DNA of 64,000 nucleotides from Halorientalis pallida. GTDB taxonomy: Archaea > Halobacteriota > Halobacteria > Halobacteriales > Haloarculaceae. The DNA lies in assembly GCF_004118325.1 (NCBI RefSeq), contig NZ_RDFA01000002.1:1-64000 (forward strand). The letters run 5' to 3'. Of this stretch, positions 50,384 through 61,067 are shown piece by piece. The first letter of the stretch is position 1, and the number at the start of each line of letters is the position of its first letter. A model generated the notes under the pieces. The model worked only from the letters and a program-made list of their open reading frames with translations, was not told the DNA's origin and did not search any database. Both the position numbers and the translations under genes were made by a program.

Positions 50384-51046
50384 GTGTCACGACGTCCAAC
50401 GTTCGTGGCCGTCCTCGTGGTCTGTTCGTTCGTCCTGGCGGGGTGTGCGGGGACACCCGGCGACGGAACGCCGACGGCCACGTCCGCGACGACTGGCCCG
50501 TCCGGACCCGAAGCCACGGACACGCCGGCCGAGACGGCGACCGGGGCAGGAACGCCAGCGACCACCGACGGCCCCGAAACTGGCACGGCCGGAACGGGCA
50601 CGGCCGATGCAGACGACCAGCCGCGACCCCAGGTCGAGCTTCGTGACGGGAACGGGACGGTCCTGGGGCGGGTCACGGTGACGGTCGCCGACACCGGCAG
50701 CGAGCGCTACACCGGCCTCAGCGACACCGAAGAGTTGAGCGAGAGCGAGGGGATGCTGTTCGTCTACCAGTCGCCCGGGAACCACACCTACGTCATGCGG
50801 GACATGGACTTCCCGCTCGACATCGTCTTCGTCGCGCCCAACGGCACGATCACGACGATCCACCACGCACCCACCGAACCCGGCGAGAGCGGCGACGAAC
50901 TCACCGGGTATCCGGGGTACGGGCAGTACGTACTGGAGGTGAACCGTGGCTACGCCAACCGCACGGGGCTCGCGGTTGGCGACACGGTGGCGATTCCAGC
51001 GCGGATCGCGACCGCGGACGCGACGCCGAATCCCGACAGCGAGTGA
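50384..51046 (+). CDS. DUF192 lipoprotein
   Basis: A 220-residue protein, GTG start. A signal with lipobox, SRRPTFVAVLVVCSFVLAGC, predicts lipid attachment at the Cys. An 80-residue Thr/Pro/Gly-rich linker leads to a DUF192 domain (RYTGLSDTEELSESEGMLFV, MRDMDFPLDIVFVAPNGTIT, QYVLEVNRGYANRTGLAVGD). It is a paralog of the preceding gene with a different anchor. Confidence 0.87.
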   Translation: MSRRPTFVAVLVVCSFVLAGCAGTPGDGTPTATSATTGPSGPEATDTPAETATGAGTPATTDGPETGTAGTGTADADDQPRPQVELRDGNGTVLGRVTVTVADTGSERYTGLSDTEELSESEGMLFVYQSPGNHTYVMRDMDFPLDIVFVAPNGTITTIHHAPTEPGESGDELTGYPGYGQYVLEVNRGYANRTGLAVGDTVAIPARIATADATPNPDSE

Positions 51047-51104
51047 GAGGGCGGACGAGGCGTCGCCAAGCGAGGGGCTTTTGCGGAACCACCACGTTGG
51101 ATTG

Positions 51105-53024
<1,920 letters not shown>

Positions 53025-53036
<12 letters not shown>

Positions 53037-53114
53037 CCGGTGCGGGGGGCTCCGGATCGGAGCGGCCCAAACTGCGGTCGGCGTCCGAACGACGACGACT
53101 GACCGGTGCGGGGG
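53025..53114. repeat. 66-bp tandem duplication over the ABC gene end
   Basis: gacgacgactgaccggtgcg followed by gggg occurs at 53025-53048 and again at 53091-53114. The first copy includes the ABC transporter stop codon. Confidence 0.6.
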
Positions 53115-53115
53115 C

Positions 53116-53460
53116 TCAGGCCCGGTCGACGAACGTCGCGTCGGCGGAGGTCCGGCCCTTGTTGAACGAGAGGATTTTCGCGCGGATCACGTCGCCTTCC
53201 GACAGGGAGCCGGGCACGTCCTCGGTGAACAGGACGAAGCCCTCGACCTTGCCGACGGCGACCCGGTCGCCGGAGTGGTGGTCGGTGAACTCGGTGATGC
53301 CGAACTCGTAGGTCTCGCCGAGTTCGACCGGGGGTTCCCGCTCCTGAGCGGCTTCGTGGGCCTGTTTCGACTCGCGAGCGTCCGACGAGCTGCGGCGGAG
53401 GAAGGCGATCAGCAGCAGCAACACGACCACGACACCGACACCGACCCAGACGTACTCCAT
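53116..53460 (-). CDS. Membrane-anchored TRAM-domain protein
   Basis: A 114-residue protein. An N-terminal helix (YVWVGVGVVVVLLLLIAFL) is followed by a charged linker and a TRAM domain (VELGETYEFGITEFTDHHSG, VGKVEGFVLFTEDV, VIRAKILSFNKGRTSADATF). TRAM domains bind RNA. The start MEYVWVG is chosen because the upstream frame is Arg-rich shadow sequence. It would present an RNA-binding domain at the inner membrane face. Confidence 0.82.
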   Translation of the reverse strand: MEYVWVGVGVVVVLLLLIAFLRRSSSDARESKQAHEAAQEREPPVELGETYEFGITEFTDHHSGDRVAVGKVEGFVLFTEDVPGSLSEGDVIRAKILSFNKGRTSADATFVDRA

Positions 53461-53549
53461 ACGCGCTCGTGCGAGCGCTGGGTGTTTAGACTGTTGGCTT
53501 CCCCGGTCCGCCGGGGCGCTTACGTGCCCACCGGCCGACGGGCCCGATA

Positions 53550-54299
53550 ATGCACCTCGCCGAGGCCACCTGGACCGACGCCGACGCCGCCGACGCCGAC
53601 ATCGCCGTCCTCCCGGTCGGCAGTACCGAACAGCACGGCCCGCACGCACCGCTGGGGACCGATTTCCTCACCGCCGAGGCCGTCGCCGAGCGCGGAGCAG
53701 AACGGTACGAGGCCGACACCGGCGAGTCCGTCGTGGTCGCGCCGGCGATTCCGGTGGGCGTCGCCGAAGAACACCGACAGTTCACCGGGACGCTGTGGGT
53801 GAGCGAGGACACTTTCCGCGACTACGTGCGCGAGACCGTCGAGAGCCTGCAGTCCCACGGCTGGCAGAGAGTGGTGCTCCTCAACGGGCACGGCGGCAAC
53901 GTGGCCGCACTCCGGGAGGTCGCGGCCCGGATCACGCGCCACAGCGACGGGTACGCGACTGCCTTCACCTGGTTCGACGCCGTCGATCCCGAGGCCGTTG
54001 CGATGGGCCACGGCGGCCCCCTCGAAACGAGCGCGCTCGCTCATCTCCATCCCGAACTGGTCCACGAGGATCGACTGGACGAGGCCGCGGAGGGCGGTGC
54101 CGACGGCTGGGGCGAGTGGGAACAGGGCGTGAATCTGTCCTACGACAGCGCGGAGTTCAGCGAGAACGGAACAGTCGGTGACCCCCGCGAGGGGGATGCC
54201 GACGTGGGCGAGCGACTGGTCGACGAGGCGGCGACGGCGCTGTCGGCGCTACTGGCACGGGTGAGCGAGCGCGAGTCCGACCTGCCCGAGCACCGCTAG
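53550..54299 (+). CDS. Creatininase-family amidohydrolase
   Basis: A 249-residue protein. VLPVGSTEQHGPHAPLGTDF holds Glu/His/Asp metal ligands, VLLNGHGGNVAALREVA the central motif and GHGGPLETSALAHLHPELV the C-terminal one. Relatives hydrolyse creatinine, or a formamide in archaeal flavin/F420 biosynthesis (ArfB) and mycofactocin maturation (MftE); the ArfB role would fit an archaeon but is not shown by context. It overlaps the convergent gene by four bases. Confidence 0.88.
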   Translation: MHLAEATWTDADAADADIAVLPVGSTEQHGPHAPLGTDFLTAEAVAERGAERYEADTGESVVVAPAIPVGVAEEHRQFTGTLWVSEDTFRDYVRETVESLQSHGWQRVVLLNGHGGNVAALREVAARITRHSDGYATAFTWFDAVDPEAVAMGHGGPLETSALAHLHPELVHEDRLDEAAEGGADGWGEWEQGVNLSYDSAEFSENGTVGDPREGDADVGERLVDEAATALSALLARVSERESDLPEHR

Positions 54300-54763
54300 T
54301 CGGCGGCTTCGGCTTCCTCGGCGTCGGCGTCCGCCTCGGCGTCTCCCTCCGCCTCCTCGTCCTCGTCGGCGGCCGCGTGGGCGTCGTCCAGCGCGCCGCG
54401 CAGTTCCGGCACGGTGCTGGCGAGGTCGCTCACCTGCTCGTGGGCGTCCTCGATGTCCGCGAACACCTCGTCGAGGGCCTTGATCTCCTCGGCGAGGTCG
54501 TCGGCGTCGTCGAAGGCGTCGGCGCGTTCGCCCATCGTGTACCACTTCTTCGCGTCGGTGAGGTGCTCCTCGGCCTCGCCAGGGTCCAGCGCCGACCGCA
54601 GGCCGTTCAGGACACCGAGCGTGTTGTCGGCCTCCACGCCCCAGATGGCGTCACCCTCCGGCAGGGCGTCCCGGGCGTTCGCGAGCGATTCCTCGACGTC
54701 CTCCCGCATCTCCGAGGCCGCCTCGTCGAACAGATCGTCGTCGTCCAGAGTCGTCTGACCCAT
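54296..54763 (-). CDS. DUF5790-like haloarchaeal protein
   Basis: A 155-residue, very acidic helical protein beginning MGQTTLDDDDLFDEAASEMR. The C-terminal 35 residues are almost only Asp, Glu and Ala. The start is fixed by the TATA element; 22 upstream in-frame codons lie across the promoter. DUF5790 is recalled from similar haloarchaeal proteins; function unknown. Confidence 0.72.
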   Translation of the reverse strand: MGQTTLDDDDLFDEAASEMREDVEESLANARDALPEGDAIWGVEADNTLGVLNGLRSALDPGEAEEHLTDAKKWYTMGERADAFDDADDLAEEIKALDEVFADIEDAHEQVSDLASTVPELRGALDDAHAAADEDEEAEGDAEADADAEEAEAAD

Positions 54764-54787
54764 ACCCTCCGATTCGGCGGGAGAGGG

Positions 54788-54795
54788 TATAAAAA
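54788..54795 (-). promoter_or_regulatory. TATA element of the DUF5790-like gene
   Basis: TTTTTATA on the minus strand, within GGGTTTTTATACCC, is centred 28 bases ahead of the ATG at 54763. Confidence 0.65.
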
Positions 54796-54867
54796 CCCGC
54801 CCGAAAGTGAAAGTGTAATCGCCGGACATCGACGGGTCGGGTTAGGCGGACCGCCGTGGGCGGACCG

Positions 54868-55857
54868 TCACTCCCGGACGGCGGTTCGCTGGTCGGGGAT
54901 CGGATCGAGACCGTCGTCGGTGTCGCCCAGTATCAGCAGGGTGTAGTAGCGCAGGAACGTCTGGAGCGGGACCTGCACGAGGCCGACCACCGCCAGCACG
55001 AGGACGACGTAGACGACCAGGAGAACGGCGAGGACGGCGATCACGGCGGTCGTGAACGCGCCGCCGCCGACGAAGAAAGCGGTAGCGCCGACGACGAGAA
55101 ACGGGATGGCAAGCGCGACGGCGGCGATGCCGATCACCGTCGCGGCGGCCAGGCCGACCACGATGTTGAGCAGGAAAGCGACGAGGACGTAGGCGGCGTA
55201 CTGCCAGAGGTTGCGCCGGAGCGTCGACCAGAAGCGTCGCCAGCCACCGAGGATGGATCGGTCCTGCAGGACGACGACGGGGACGACGAATTCGACGGTG
55301 AACCCGTCGATCAGCGCGACCAGCGGGAACAGGACCACGATCAGGGGGAGCGCCAGCAGAACCGCCGAGAGGATCTGTGCCTCGGTCCAGGTCAGCACGG
55401 GGCCGGTCGGGCCGGCGGCGTAGACGACCCCGGCGACCAGCCCCGCGGCGAGCAGGAAGACAGCCAGGCGGAAGGCGAAGAGCCGAAGCCCGGCACCCAG
55501 GTATCGGCGGCCGTACTGCCGGATTCGGACCGAATCGCTCCGGAGCGATTCGACGAAGACGAACTCCATGATCGAACCGATCACGCCGAGGACGACGAGG
55601 AGTGCAACGACGACGGCGGCGATAAGCCCGAGGATGGCCAGCACGTCACCCGGGATGACGTCGGGGAGTTCCGAGACGCCACCGCCGGAACTCGACACCG
55701 AGGAGCCGGCGTTGGTGGGGCCGTTCAGGCCGAACCCGCCGGCGACGAAGAAGGTCACGACCGCGAGGCGGAGCCACCGTGATCGGTCGACAGGGAACAG
55801 GTACGCGCGGGTCGCGTCGATCGCGTCACCGACGTCGTCGACTGCGTGGAGGGTCAT
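54868..55857 (-). CDS. Polytopic membrane protein (DUF7544-like)
   Basis: A 329-residue protein with six or more transmembrane segments. It starts with an amphipathic AVDDVGDAIDATRAYLFPVD and ends FLRYYTLLILGDTDDGLD. These ends and the central FVESLRSDSVRIRQYGRR are typical of a haloarchaeal membrane family related to bacterial glycerophosphodiester phosphodiesterase membrane domains; this relation is an impression. Function unknown. Confidence 0.68.
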   Translation of the reverse strand: MTLHAVDDVGDAIDATRAYLFPVDRSRWLRLAVVTFFVAGGFGLNGPTNAGSSVSSSGGGVSELPDVIPGDVLAILGLIAAVVVALLVVLGVIGSIMEFVFVESLRSDSVRIRQYGRRYLGAGLRLFAFRLAVFLLAAGLVAGVVYAAGPTGPVLTWTEAQILSAVLLALPLIVVLFPLVALIDGFTVEFVVPVVVLQDRSILGGWRRFWSTLRRNLWQYAAYVLVAFLLNIVVGLAAATVIGIAAVALAIPFLVVGATAFFVGGGAFTTAVIAVLAVLLVVYVVLVLAVVGLVQVPLQTFLRYYTLLILGDTDDGLDPIPDQRTAVRE

Positions 55858-55930
55858 ACCGACGTTTCAGCCACCAGCCACATCGGTTTTTCGTCGCTTC
55901 TCACGGCCAGCAACCGCCCGGCCTGGGCAG

Positions 55931-58033
55931 TCAGTTCGAGTGTGACGGTTCGGACTCGGGGTTGGCGGTCTCGCCGGCGGTCGTCGGGTCGGTCGTGGTC
56001 TCGACGCCGGTGACCTCGAAGCGGGCACCCGCCAGGTCCTCGCACTCGGTTCCGGTGATCGTCCAGCCGTGTGCGTCGACGATGTCGGCGACGATGCTCA
56101 GGCCGAACCCGGTGCCGCCGTCGCTCGTGGTGAAGCCGTGTTCGAACACGTCGGCGTCGTCGGGGAGGCCCGGCCCGTCGTCGGCGACGTACAACCCGGT
56201 CGTGTCCGGGGACGTACCGGCCGCGTCGGCACACACCTCGACCGTGCCCACGGCGACAGTGACCTCGGAACCGCCGTGTTCGACTGCGTTACGGAACAGG
56301 TTCTCGAACAGTTCCCGGAGCCGGTCCGGGTCGGCGACGACGGTATCGGGCAGCGGTTCGAGGCGGATCGTCGCGTCCGCCGTCCCGGTGTGCGCCCAGG
56401 CGTCCTGGACGACAGGGACGGGGTCGACGGGCGAGGGATCGCCGACGACCGCACCCTGGCGGGCCAGCGTCAGCATGTCGTCGATGAGCCGTTCCATGCG
56501 CTCGACGGCGTTCGAGATGGCCGCGAAGTGTTCGGGGTCGCCGGTCTCCTCGGCGAACTCGAGGCGGCCGTCGATGACGGTCAGCGGGTTGCGCAGGTCG
56601 TGGGAGACGAGGGTCGCGAAGCGGTCGAGCCGGTCGTTTTTCCGTTCGAGGTCCTGCTCGTGGTGTTTGCGTTCGGTAATCTCCCGGGAGTTGACGACGA
56701 TGCCGCCGACGGTCGGGTCGTCGAGCAGGTTCCGCCCGCGGGACTCGATCCAGCGCCAGGTGCCGTCGGCGGCTTCGATCCGGTACTCGACGGCGTCCTC
56801 CTCGGTCGAGCCCCAGTCGGGGAACCGCTCCTGGACGGCCATCCGGTCGTCCGGGTGGACCAGGTCGACCAGCGGCGTGCCGACGAGGTCCGCGGCGTCG
56901 TAGCCCAGCACCCGTTCGGCCGAGGGGCTCTGGTAGGAGATGCGTCCCTCGGCGTCGGTGACGGTGACGATGTCCGTGGACTGCTCGGTGAGGGTGCGGT
57001 ACCACTGCTCGACCGACCGGCGGCCGGTGATGTCGCGCAAGAGGAGGAGCCGGCCCGTGATCCGGGCGTCCCGCAACGTGGTCAACTCGGCGTCGAAGTA
57101 GCGTTTCGAGTCGCCGTCGTCGACGACGAGTTCGTCTCTGCTCTCGGTACCCGAATCGGTGCGGTCGAGAAAGTCCGCACAGGCCGGGAACGCCTCGACG
57201 ACCGGCCGGCCGAGGGCGTCGTCGGGGTCGTCGAGGACGTCACGGGCCGCCGGGTTCAGGTCGACGATCCGGAACTGATCGTCAAGCACCACGTACCCGT
57301 CACGAATGTTGTCGAGGACGGTGTCGCGGGCGACGGGGACCAGATCGAGCAACCGGTAGCGAAAGAGCGCGATGCCCCAGACGACCCCGAGGAACCCAAG
57401 CGTCAGGGGCGTGTAGTCGATGGCCGTCAGGCCGAGGACCCAGGCGACGTTCGCGGCGAAGGCCGGCACCGCACCGGCGAGCAGGGCCGTCCCCTGCAGG
57501 CGGTAGTGCTGGCGCGACTCCAGGGCCATCCGGAGACAGAGGATCAGCCCCGCGGTCACGAGGACGTAGTTGTAGGTCGTGTTGACCCAGTACCACGGGC
57601 CAAAGGAACGGGCGAGGATGGCCATCGAGGCGACCTGTTCGACGCCGACTTCGGCGTAGATCAGGTTGTGGAGGGAGTTCGTCGGCGTGAGGACGACTGC
57701 CACGAACAGGGGTTCGGCCGCCAGCAGGGCGACCGTCCGGCGCGTGACCCACTCGCTGTACCCCGTGTACGTCAGCATGAACACGAGAAAGCCTACGGGG
57801 ACGAGGTTGTGCCCGACGTAGCCCACGGTCCGCCATAGCATCATCCACCCGAGGTCACTCGCCGTGAACTGGAGCGCGTGCGCCCCCGACCAGGTGGCGG
57901 CCGCCAGCATCAGGAAGGTGAACTCGCGGACGCCGCTCTCCTCGCGGCTCCGTCGGGCGACGACGATCAGCCCGACCGACAGCGCCGCCGAGAACAGGAG
58001 AAGTGGGACGAGGAGTACCTGAAGGCCCGCCAT
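55931..58033 (-). CDS. Sensor histidine kinase, 7TM-PAS-PAS-HisKA
   Basis: A 700-residue kinase. Seven N-terminal helices of the HisKA-7TM type (residues 1-230) are followed by two PAS domains (about 240-340 and 345-455: GRISYQSPSAERVLGYDAAD). The H box is LVSHDLRNPLTVIDGR with phospho-acceptor His478, and the ATPase has N box (FENLFRNAVEHGG), G1 (VADDGPGLPDD) and G2 (GGTGFGLSIV). The ATG at 58033 is used; a TTG six codons earlier is less likely. No response regulator is adjacent, so its partner lies elsewhere. Confidence 0.92.
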   Translation of the reverse strand: MAGLQVLLVPLLLFSAALSVGLIVVARRSREESGVREFTFLMLAAATWSGAHALQFTASDLGWMMLWRTVGYVGHNLVPVGFLVFMLTYTGYSEWVTRRTVALLAAEPLFVAVVLTPTNSLHNLIYAEVGVEQVASMAILARSFGPWYWVNTTYNYVLVTAGLILCLRMALESRQHYRLQGTALLAGAVPAFAANVAWVLGLTAIDYTPLTLGFLGVVWGIALFRYRLLDLVPVARDTVLDNIRDGYVVLDDQFRIVDLNPAARDVLDDPDDALGRPVVEAFPACADFLDRTDSGTESRDELVVDDGDSKRYFDAELTTLRDARITGRLLLLRDITGRRSVEQWYRTLTEQSTDIVTVTDAEGRISYQSPSAERVLGYDAADLVGTPLVDLVHPDDRMAVQERFPDWGSTEEDAVEYRIEAADGTWRWIESRGRNLLDDPTVGGIVVNSREITERKHHEQDLERKNDRLDRFATLVSHDLRNPLTVIDGRLEFAEETGDPEHFAAISNAVERMERLIDDMLTLARQGAVVGDPSPVDPVPVVQDAWAHTGTADATIRLEPLPDTVVADPDRLRELFENLFRNAVEHGGSEVTVAVGTVEVCADAAGTSPDTTGLYVADDGPGLPDDADVFEHGFTTSDGGTGFGLSIVADIVDAHGWTITGTECEDLAGARFEVTGVETTTDPTTAGETANPESEPSHSN

Positions 58034-58117
58034 CTGGAAGGTGTCAGCCAAACCAGGGAATCGGCGGACAAAAAGCTACGTACGGTTCGACGGGCCGAAA
58101 TCCACCGCGTGAGGGGG

Positions 58118-58465
58118 TCAGCCGTCCACGTCGACCAGTCGCATCAGCGGGTATCCGTCTTCCATCTCCATCCGGGTCCGGACCGTGTGGCCCTCGTAGT
58201 CGATGCGGATCTCCACGTCGAGAAAGCGGCCCGTGAGTTCGGTGTAGTCTGCCGGCCCGTCCACGAGGGCGCGTTCGAGTTCCTCGGTCAGGACCTCGAC
58301 GGTCACCGCCTCGCAGTGGGGCTGGTTCTCGATGGACTCCTCGATGGCGCGGGAAAGGGAGTCGGCACTGTCCGGACTGACCGGCGTGCCCGCGAACTGG
58401 TGGTACAGCGAGCCGAACTTGATCCCCGCCTCGAAACAGGCGGCCTGGGCGTCGCTCGGTTCCAT
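58118..58465 (-). CDS. mptD: Dihydroneopterin aldolase, archaeal MptD type
   Basis: A 115-residue protein of the archaeal DHNA family. CFEAGIKFGSLYHQFAGTP, EAVTVEVLTEELERAL and YTELTGRFLDVEIRI are the family segments, with the catalytic Glu and His of MptD in these regions. It converts 7,8-dihydroneopterin to 6-hydroxymethyl-dihydropterin for folate or methanopterin-type cofactors. The start MEPSDAQAA is chosen since the 25 upstream codons lie in the shared divergent promoter region. Confidence 0.85.
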   Translation of the reverse strand: MEPSDAQAACFEAGIKFGSLYHQFAGTPVSPDSADSLSRAIEESIENQPHCEAVTVEVLTEELERALVDGPADYTELTGRFLDVEIRIDYEGHTVRTRMEMEDGYPLMRLVDVDG

Positions 58466-58585
58466 ACCGGACGGGGGGCCGGCGTGGGGAAGTGTGTTCC
58501 GGGAGCCGGGCGGTGGACTGGCGGTCGCGGGCCACGCCACGGTTCACCACGGAACGCTTTTCGGTGTCGGCCGATTCCGGGGTGT

Positions 58586-59200
58586 ATGGACTACGACGTG
58601 GCGCTCGACCGGGCCTACGAGGCCTTGCCCGAGCGAACAGCGAGCCAGCAGCGACTCCAGATTCCCGACCCCGCGGCCCAGGAGGACGGTGCCTTCACGC
58701 GGTTGACGAACCTCAAATCCATCGCGGACGCCCTCTCCCGCGAGCCCGAACACGTCCACCGCTACGTCCAGCGCGAGTTCGGGACCAACGGCCAGTTCGA
58801 CGGCGACCGGAGCCGTTACAACGGGACTTTCTCCGCCGCGGACTTCGAGGCCGTCCTCGACGCCTACGCCGAGGAGTACGTCATCTGTTCGGAGTGTGGC
58901 CTGCCGGACACGAAACTCACCACCGAGGACCGCACACAGATGCTGCGGTGTGAGGCCTGTGGGGCCTTCCGCCCGGTCGACAAGCGCTCGACGAAATCCT
59001 CGAGTCAGTCCACCACCGCGACGCTGGAAGAGGGCGAGACCTACCAGGTCAAGATCACCGGCATGGGCCGGAAAGGCGACGGCGTCGCCGAGAAAGGCAA
59101 GTACCGCATCTTCGTCCCTGGCACGAGCGAGGGCGACGTGGTGCAGGTCTACATCGACAACATCAGCGGGACGCTGGCCTTTGCCCGGCCGGTGCAGTAA
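58586..59200 (+). CDS. eif2b: Translation initiation factor aIF2 subunit beta with TRAM domain
   Basis: A 204-residue protein. The N-terminal helix MDYDVALDRAYEALPE, the alpha-beta core (NLKSIADALSREPEHVHRYV) and the zinc ribbon CSECGL...CEACGA (about residues 107-130) are those of aIF2-beta. A Ser/Thr linker then leads to a complete TRAM domain (EGETYQVKITGMGRKGDGVA to IDNISGTLAFARPVQ). The extra domain adds about 65 residues to the usual length; it is known in haloarchaeal versions. aIF2-beta joins alpha and gamma subunits to deliver initiator tRNA. Confidence 0.93.
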   Translation: MDYDVALDRAYEALPERTASQQRLQIPDPAAQEDGAFTRLTNLKSIADALSREPEHVHRYVQREFGTNGQFDGDRSRYNGTFSAADFEAVLDAYAEEYVICSECGLPDTKLTTEDRTQMLRCEACGAFRPVDKRSTKSSSQSTTATLEEGETYQVKITGMGRKGDGVAEKGKYRIFVPGTSEGDVVQVYIDNISGTLAFARPVQ

Positions 59201-59308
59201 CTGTCCGACGGCGGGTTTGCGACAGACTCCTTAGCGGTAATTAATTACTCGTTTGAGAGGTAACGAACCGCATCTTACTTACTCGCGCCGTGGCTCAGGA
59301 CTACTCGA

Positions 59309-60088
59309 ATGGACGACCCGGTTTTGCTCACGGGTGCTGGCGGGCGCGTCGGCGAGGCCATCCTGCGGGGCCTCGGCGGGAAGTACGACTGGCGGCTCAT
59401 GTATCACAATCCGCCGGACGAAGAGCCCGACCACGAGTACCTCGTCGGTGACGTGATCGACGAGGACGTGGTCCGGGAGGCCGTCGACGGTGTGGAAGCG
59501 ATCATCCACCTCGCGGGCGACCCGCGGCCATCCGCACCCTGGAAGAGCGTCCTCTCGAACAACATCGACGGGACCCAGAAGATGTACGAGGCAGCGGTCG
59601 AGGTCGGCGTCGAGCGGTTCGTCTACGCCTCCTCGAACCACGCCGTCGGCGCCTTCGAGACCGACGAGCGAACCCCCGAGATGTACCGCACCGACGACGA
59701 CTACCGCCTCGACGGGACCGAGTTGCCCCGCCCCGGCAACCTCTACGGCGTCTCGAAGGCCACCGGCGAGGTTCTCGGGCGGTACTACCACGACGAACAC
59801 GACATCACGGTCTGTAACGTCCGCATCGGCAACCTCACCGAAGGCCACCCACCCATCGACTACGAGCGCGGACAGGCCATGTGGCTCTCCTACCCCGACT
59901 GCGCCCACCTCCACGAGCGCACCCTGGAAGCCGACTACGACTACGAGATCGTCTATGGCATCTCGGACAACGACCGGAAGTACTACTCGCTGGAGCGGGC
60001 CAAAGAGGCACTGGGCTACGAGCCGCAGGATAACTCCGCGGAGTGGGACGGCGACGACCACGTCGCCGACTACGAACGGACCGTCTAG
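59309..60088 (+). CDS. azf: NAD-dependent sugar-phosphate dehydrogenase, Azf-like
   Basis: A 259-residue extended SDR. VLLTGAGGRVGEAILRGLGG is the NAD-binding loop, VYASSNHAVGAF the catalytic Ser strand and YGVSKATGEVLGRYY the YxxxK pair. The proportions and DRKYYSLERAKEALGYEPQD end match haloarchaeal Azf, the NAD-dependent glucose-6-phosphate dehydrogenase of an oxidative pentose-phosphate route; a uronate dehydrogenase function is the main alternative. It overlaps the convergent DUF309 gene by four bases. Confidence 0.82.
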   Translation: MDDPVLLTGAGGRVGEAILRGLGGKYDWRLMYHNPPDEEPDHEYLVGDVIDEDVVREAVDGVEAIIHLAGDPRPSAPWKSVLSNNIDGTQKMYEAAVEVGVERFVYASSNHAVGAFETDERTPEMYRTDDDYRLDGTELPRPGNLYGVSKATGEVLGRYYHDEHDITVCNVRIGNLTEGHPPIDYERGQAMWLSYPDCAHLHERTLEADYDYEIVYGISDNDRKYYSLERAKEALGYEPQDNSAEWDGDDHVADYERTV

Positions 60089-60699
60089 AAGAGTCCGTCC
60101 ACGTCCGATTCTCGCCGCTGTCGGCGGTCGATCCGCTCGGAGAGCCGCTGGTATATGATCCCCTGGTGGGTCCTGTCCCGGGCGAAGTCCATGACAAACG
60201 TGACGAACGGGCTGGTTTCCTCGCCGTCGTCGAGGTCGTCGCGAGCGTACTCGATAGCCTGCTCGATCACGGCTTCGTCGTATGGTCCGTCTTCGGCGTA
60301 GACCGCTGCGGCGGCCGCACATTCCGCGAATGCGAGGTCGTCGGGGGTGATCGCCTCGCCTTCGTGGGTGAGATCGAGCGGTGGCGCACGCTCGATCCAC
60401 TCGGGGTCCGCGTCCAGTGCGGCGAGGTACTCGCGGACACCGGCCACGTCGACGCCGCGGTACTCGCCGGGCAGACCGTCGAGGTAATCACTGGCGCTGT
60501 CGGCCAGTCCCGTCGCACCCGCCCAGTTCCGCTCGGTCGCGTGGTGGACGGCCGCGGTGAACTGGATGAGTCCGTGGAGGAACCGCTCGTCGTCGGTCCC
60601 CTCCGGTAGGTCGAGCCAACGGTCCTCCCAGGCGTCGTGGGCCTCGTGATAGTCCCCCGCATTGTAAATCGCGATTCCCGCACGGAGCGCCGTCTCCAT
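60085..60699 (-). CDS. DUF309 family protein
   Basis: A 204-residue helical protein. AIYNAGDYHEAHDAWEDRWL and LHGLIQFTAAVHHATERNW are the DUF309 signature with a conserved His/Glu/Trp cluster. The start is METALRAGIA. Function unknown. The minus-strand site ATTTATATG near 60749-60757 is a possible promoter. Confidence 0.85.
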   Translation of the reverse strand: METALRAGIAIYNAGDYHEAHDAWEDRWLDLPEGTDDERFLHGLIQFTAAVHHATERNWAGATGLADSASDYLDGLPGEYRGVDVAGVREYLAALDADPEWIERAPPLDLTHEGEAITPDDLAFAECAAAAAVYAEDGPYDEAVIEQAIEYARDDLDDGEETSPFVTFVMDFARDRTHQGIIYQRLSERIDRRQRRESDVDGLF

Positions 60700-61067
60700 A
60701 CCACTCCGTCGGTTCCGTCTCGGGAAAGGGTTTGGTCCCGAAACACACATATAAATCTTTGTGGGGTTACGTTCGCCCCTTTATTACTGTTTCGGAACTG
60801 CAGTAAAAATACAGTCACATCGGATGCAAAACAGATATTCCGGTGTTGTCTACGCGGCCGTTCTGGGCCGACCAATAATATCAATCGCAGTGTATTTCGG
60901 CAGCTACCACGCCATCGCGGTCGCGGAGCGGCTATTACTTATAAACTCTGCTCTCTTCGGCTCCGGTTTTATACACTATCCGTCTTATAAACCAGCCGAC
61001 AGAGTATAAAAACTGCCGTGTATAGGCATGAAAATAACTAATCGAGGATAGTGGCTGGGAGTGGGTG
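60700..61067. other. AT-rich intergenic region with several TATA-like sites
   Basis: No convincing gene. TATA-like sites occur near 60747 (catataaatc), 60800-60840, 60935 (cttataaac), 60968-60990 (ttatacac, cttataaac) and 61008 (agtataaaa). The composition is clearly lower in GC than the flanks. An 82-residue plus-strand frame at 60761-61009 starts only ten bases after a TATA-like site and has no protein-like features. Confidence 0.4.

Noticed and set aside
56069-57838. 589-codon plus-strand open frame
   Set aside because: Shadow of the histidine kinase, whose H, N and G boxes are all present on the other strand.
60761-61009. 82-codon plus-strand frame in the AT-rich gap
   Set aside because: Only ten bases from the nearest TATA-like site, no domain, composition of intergenic DNA.
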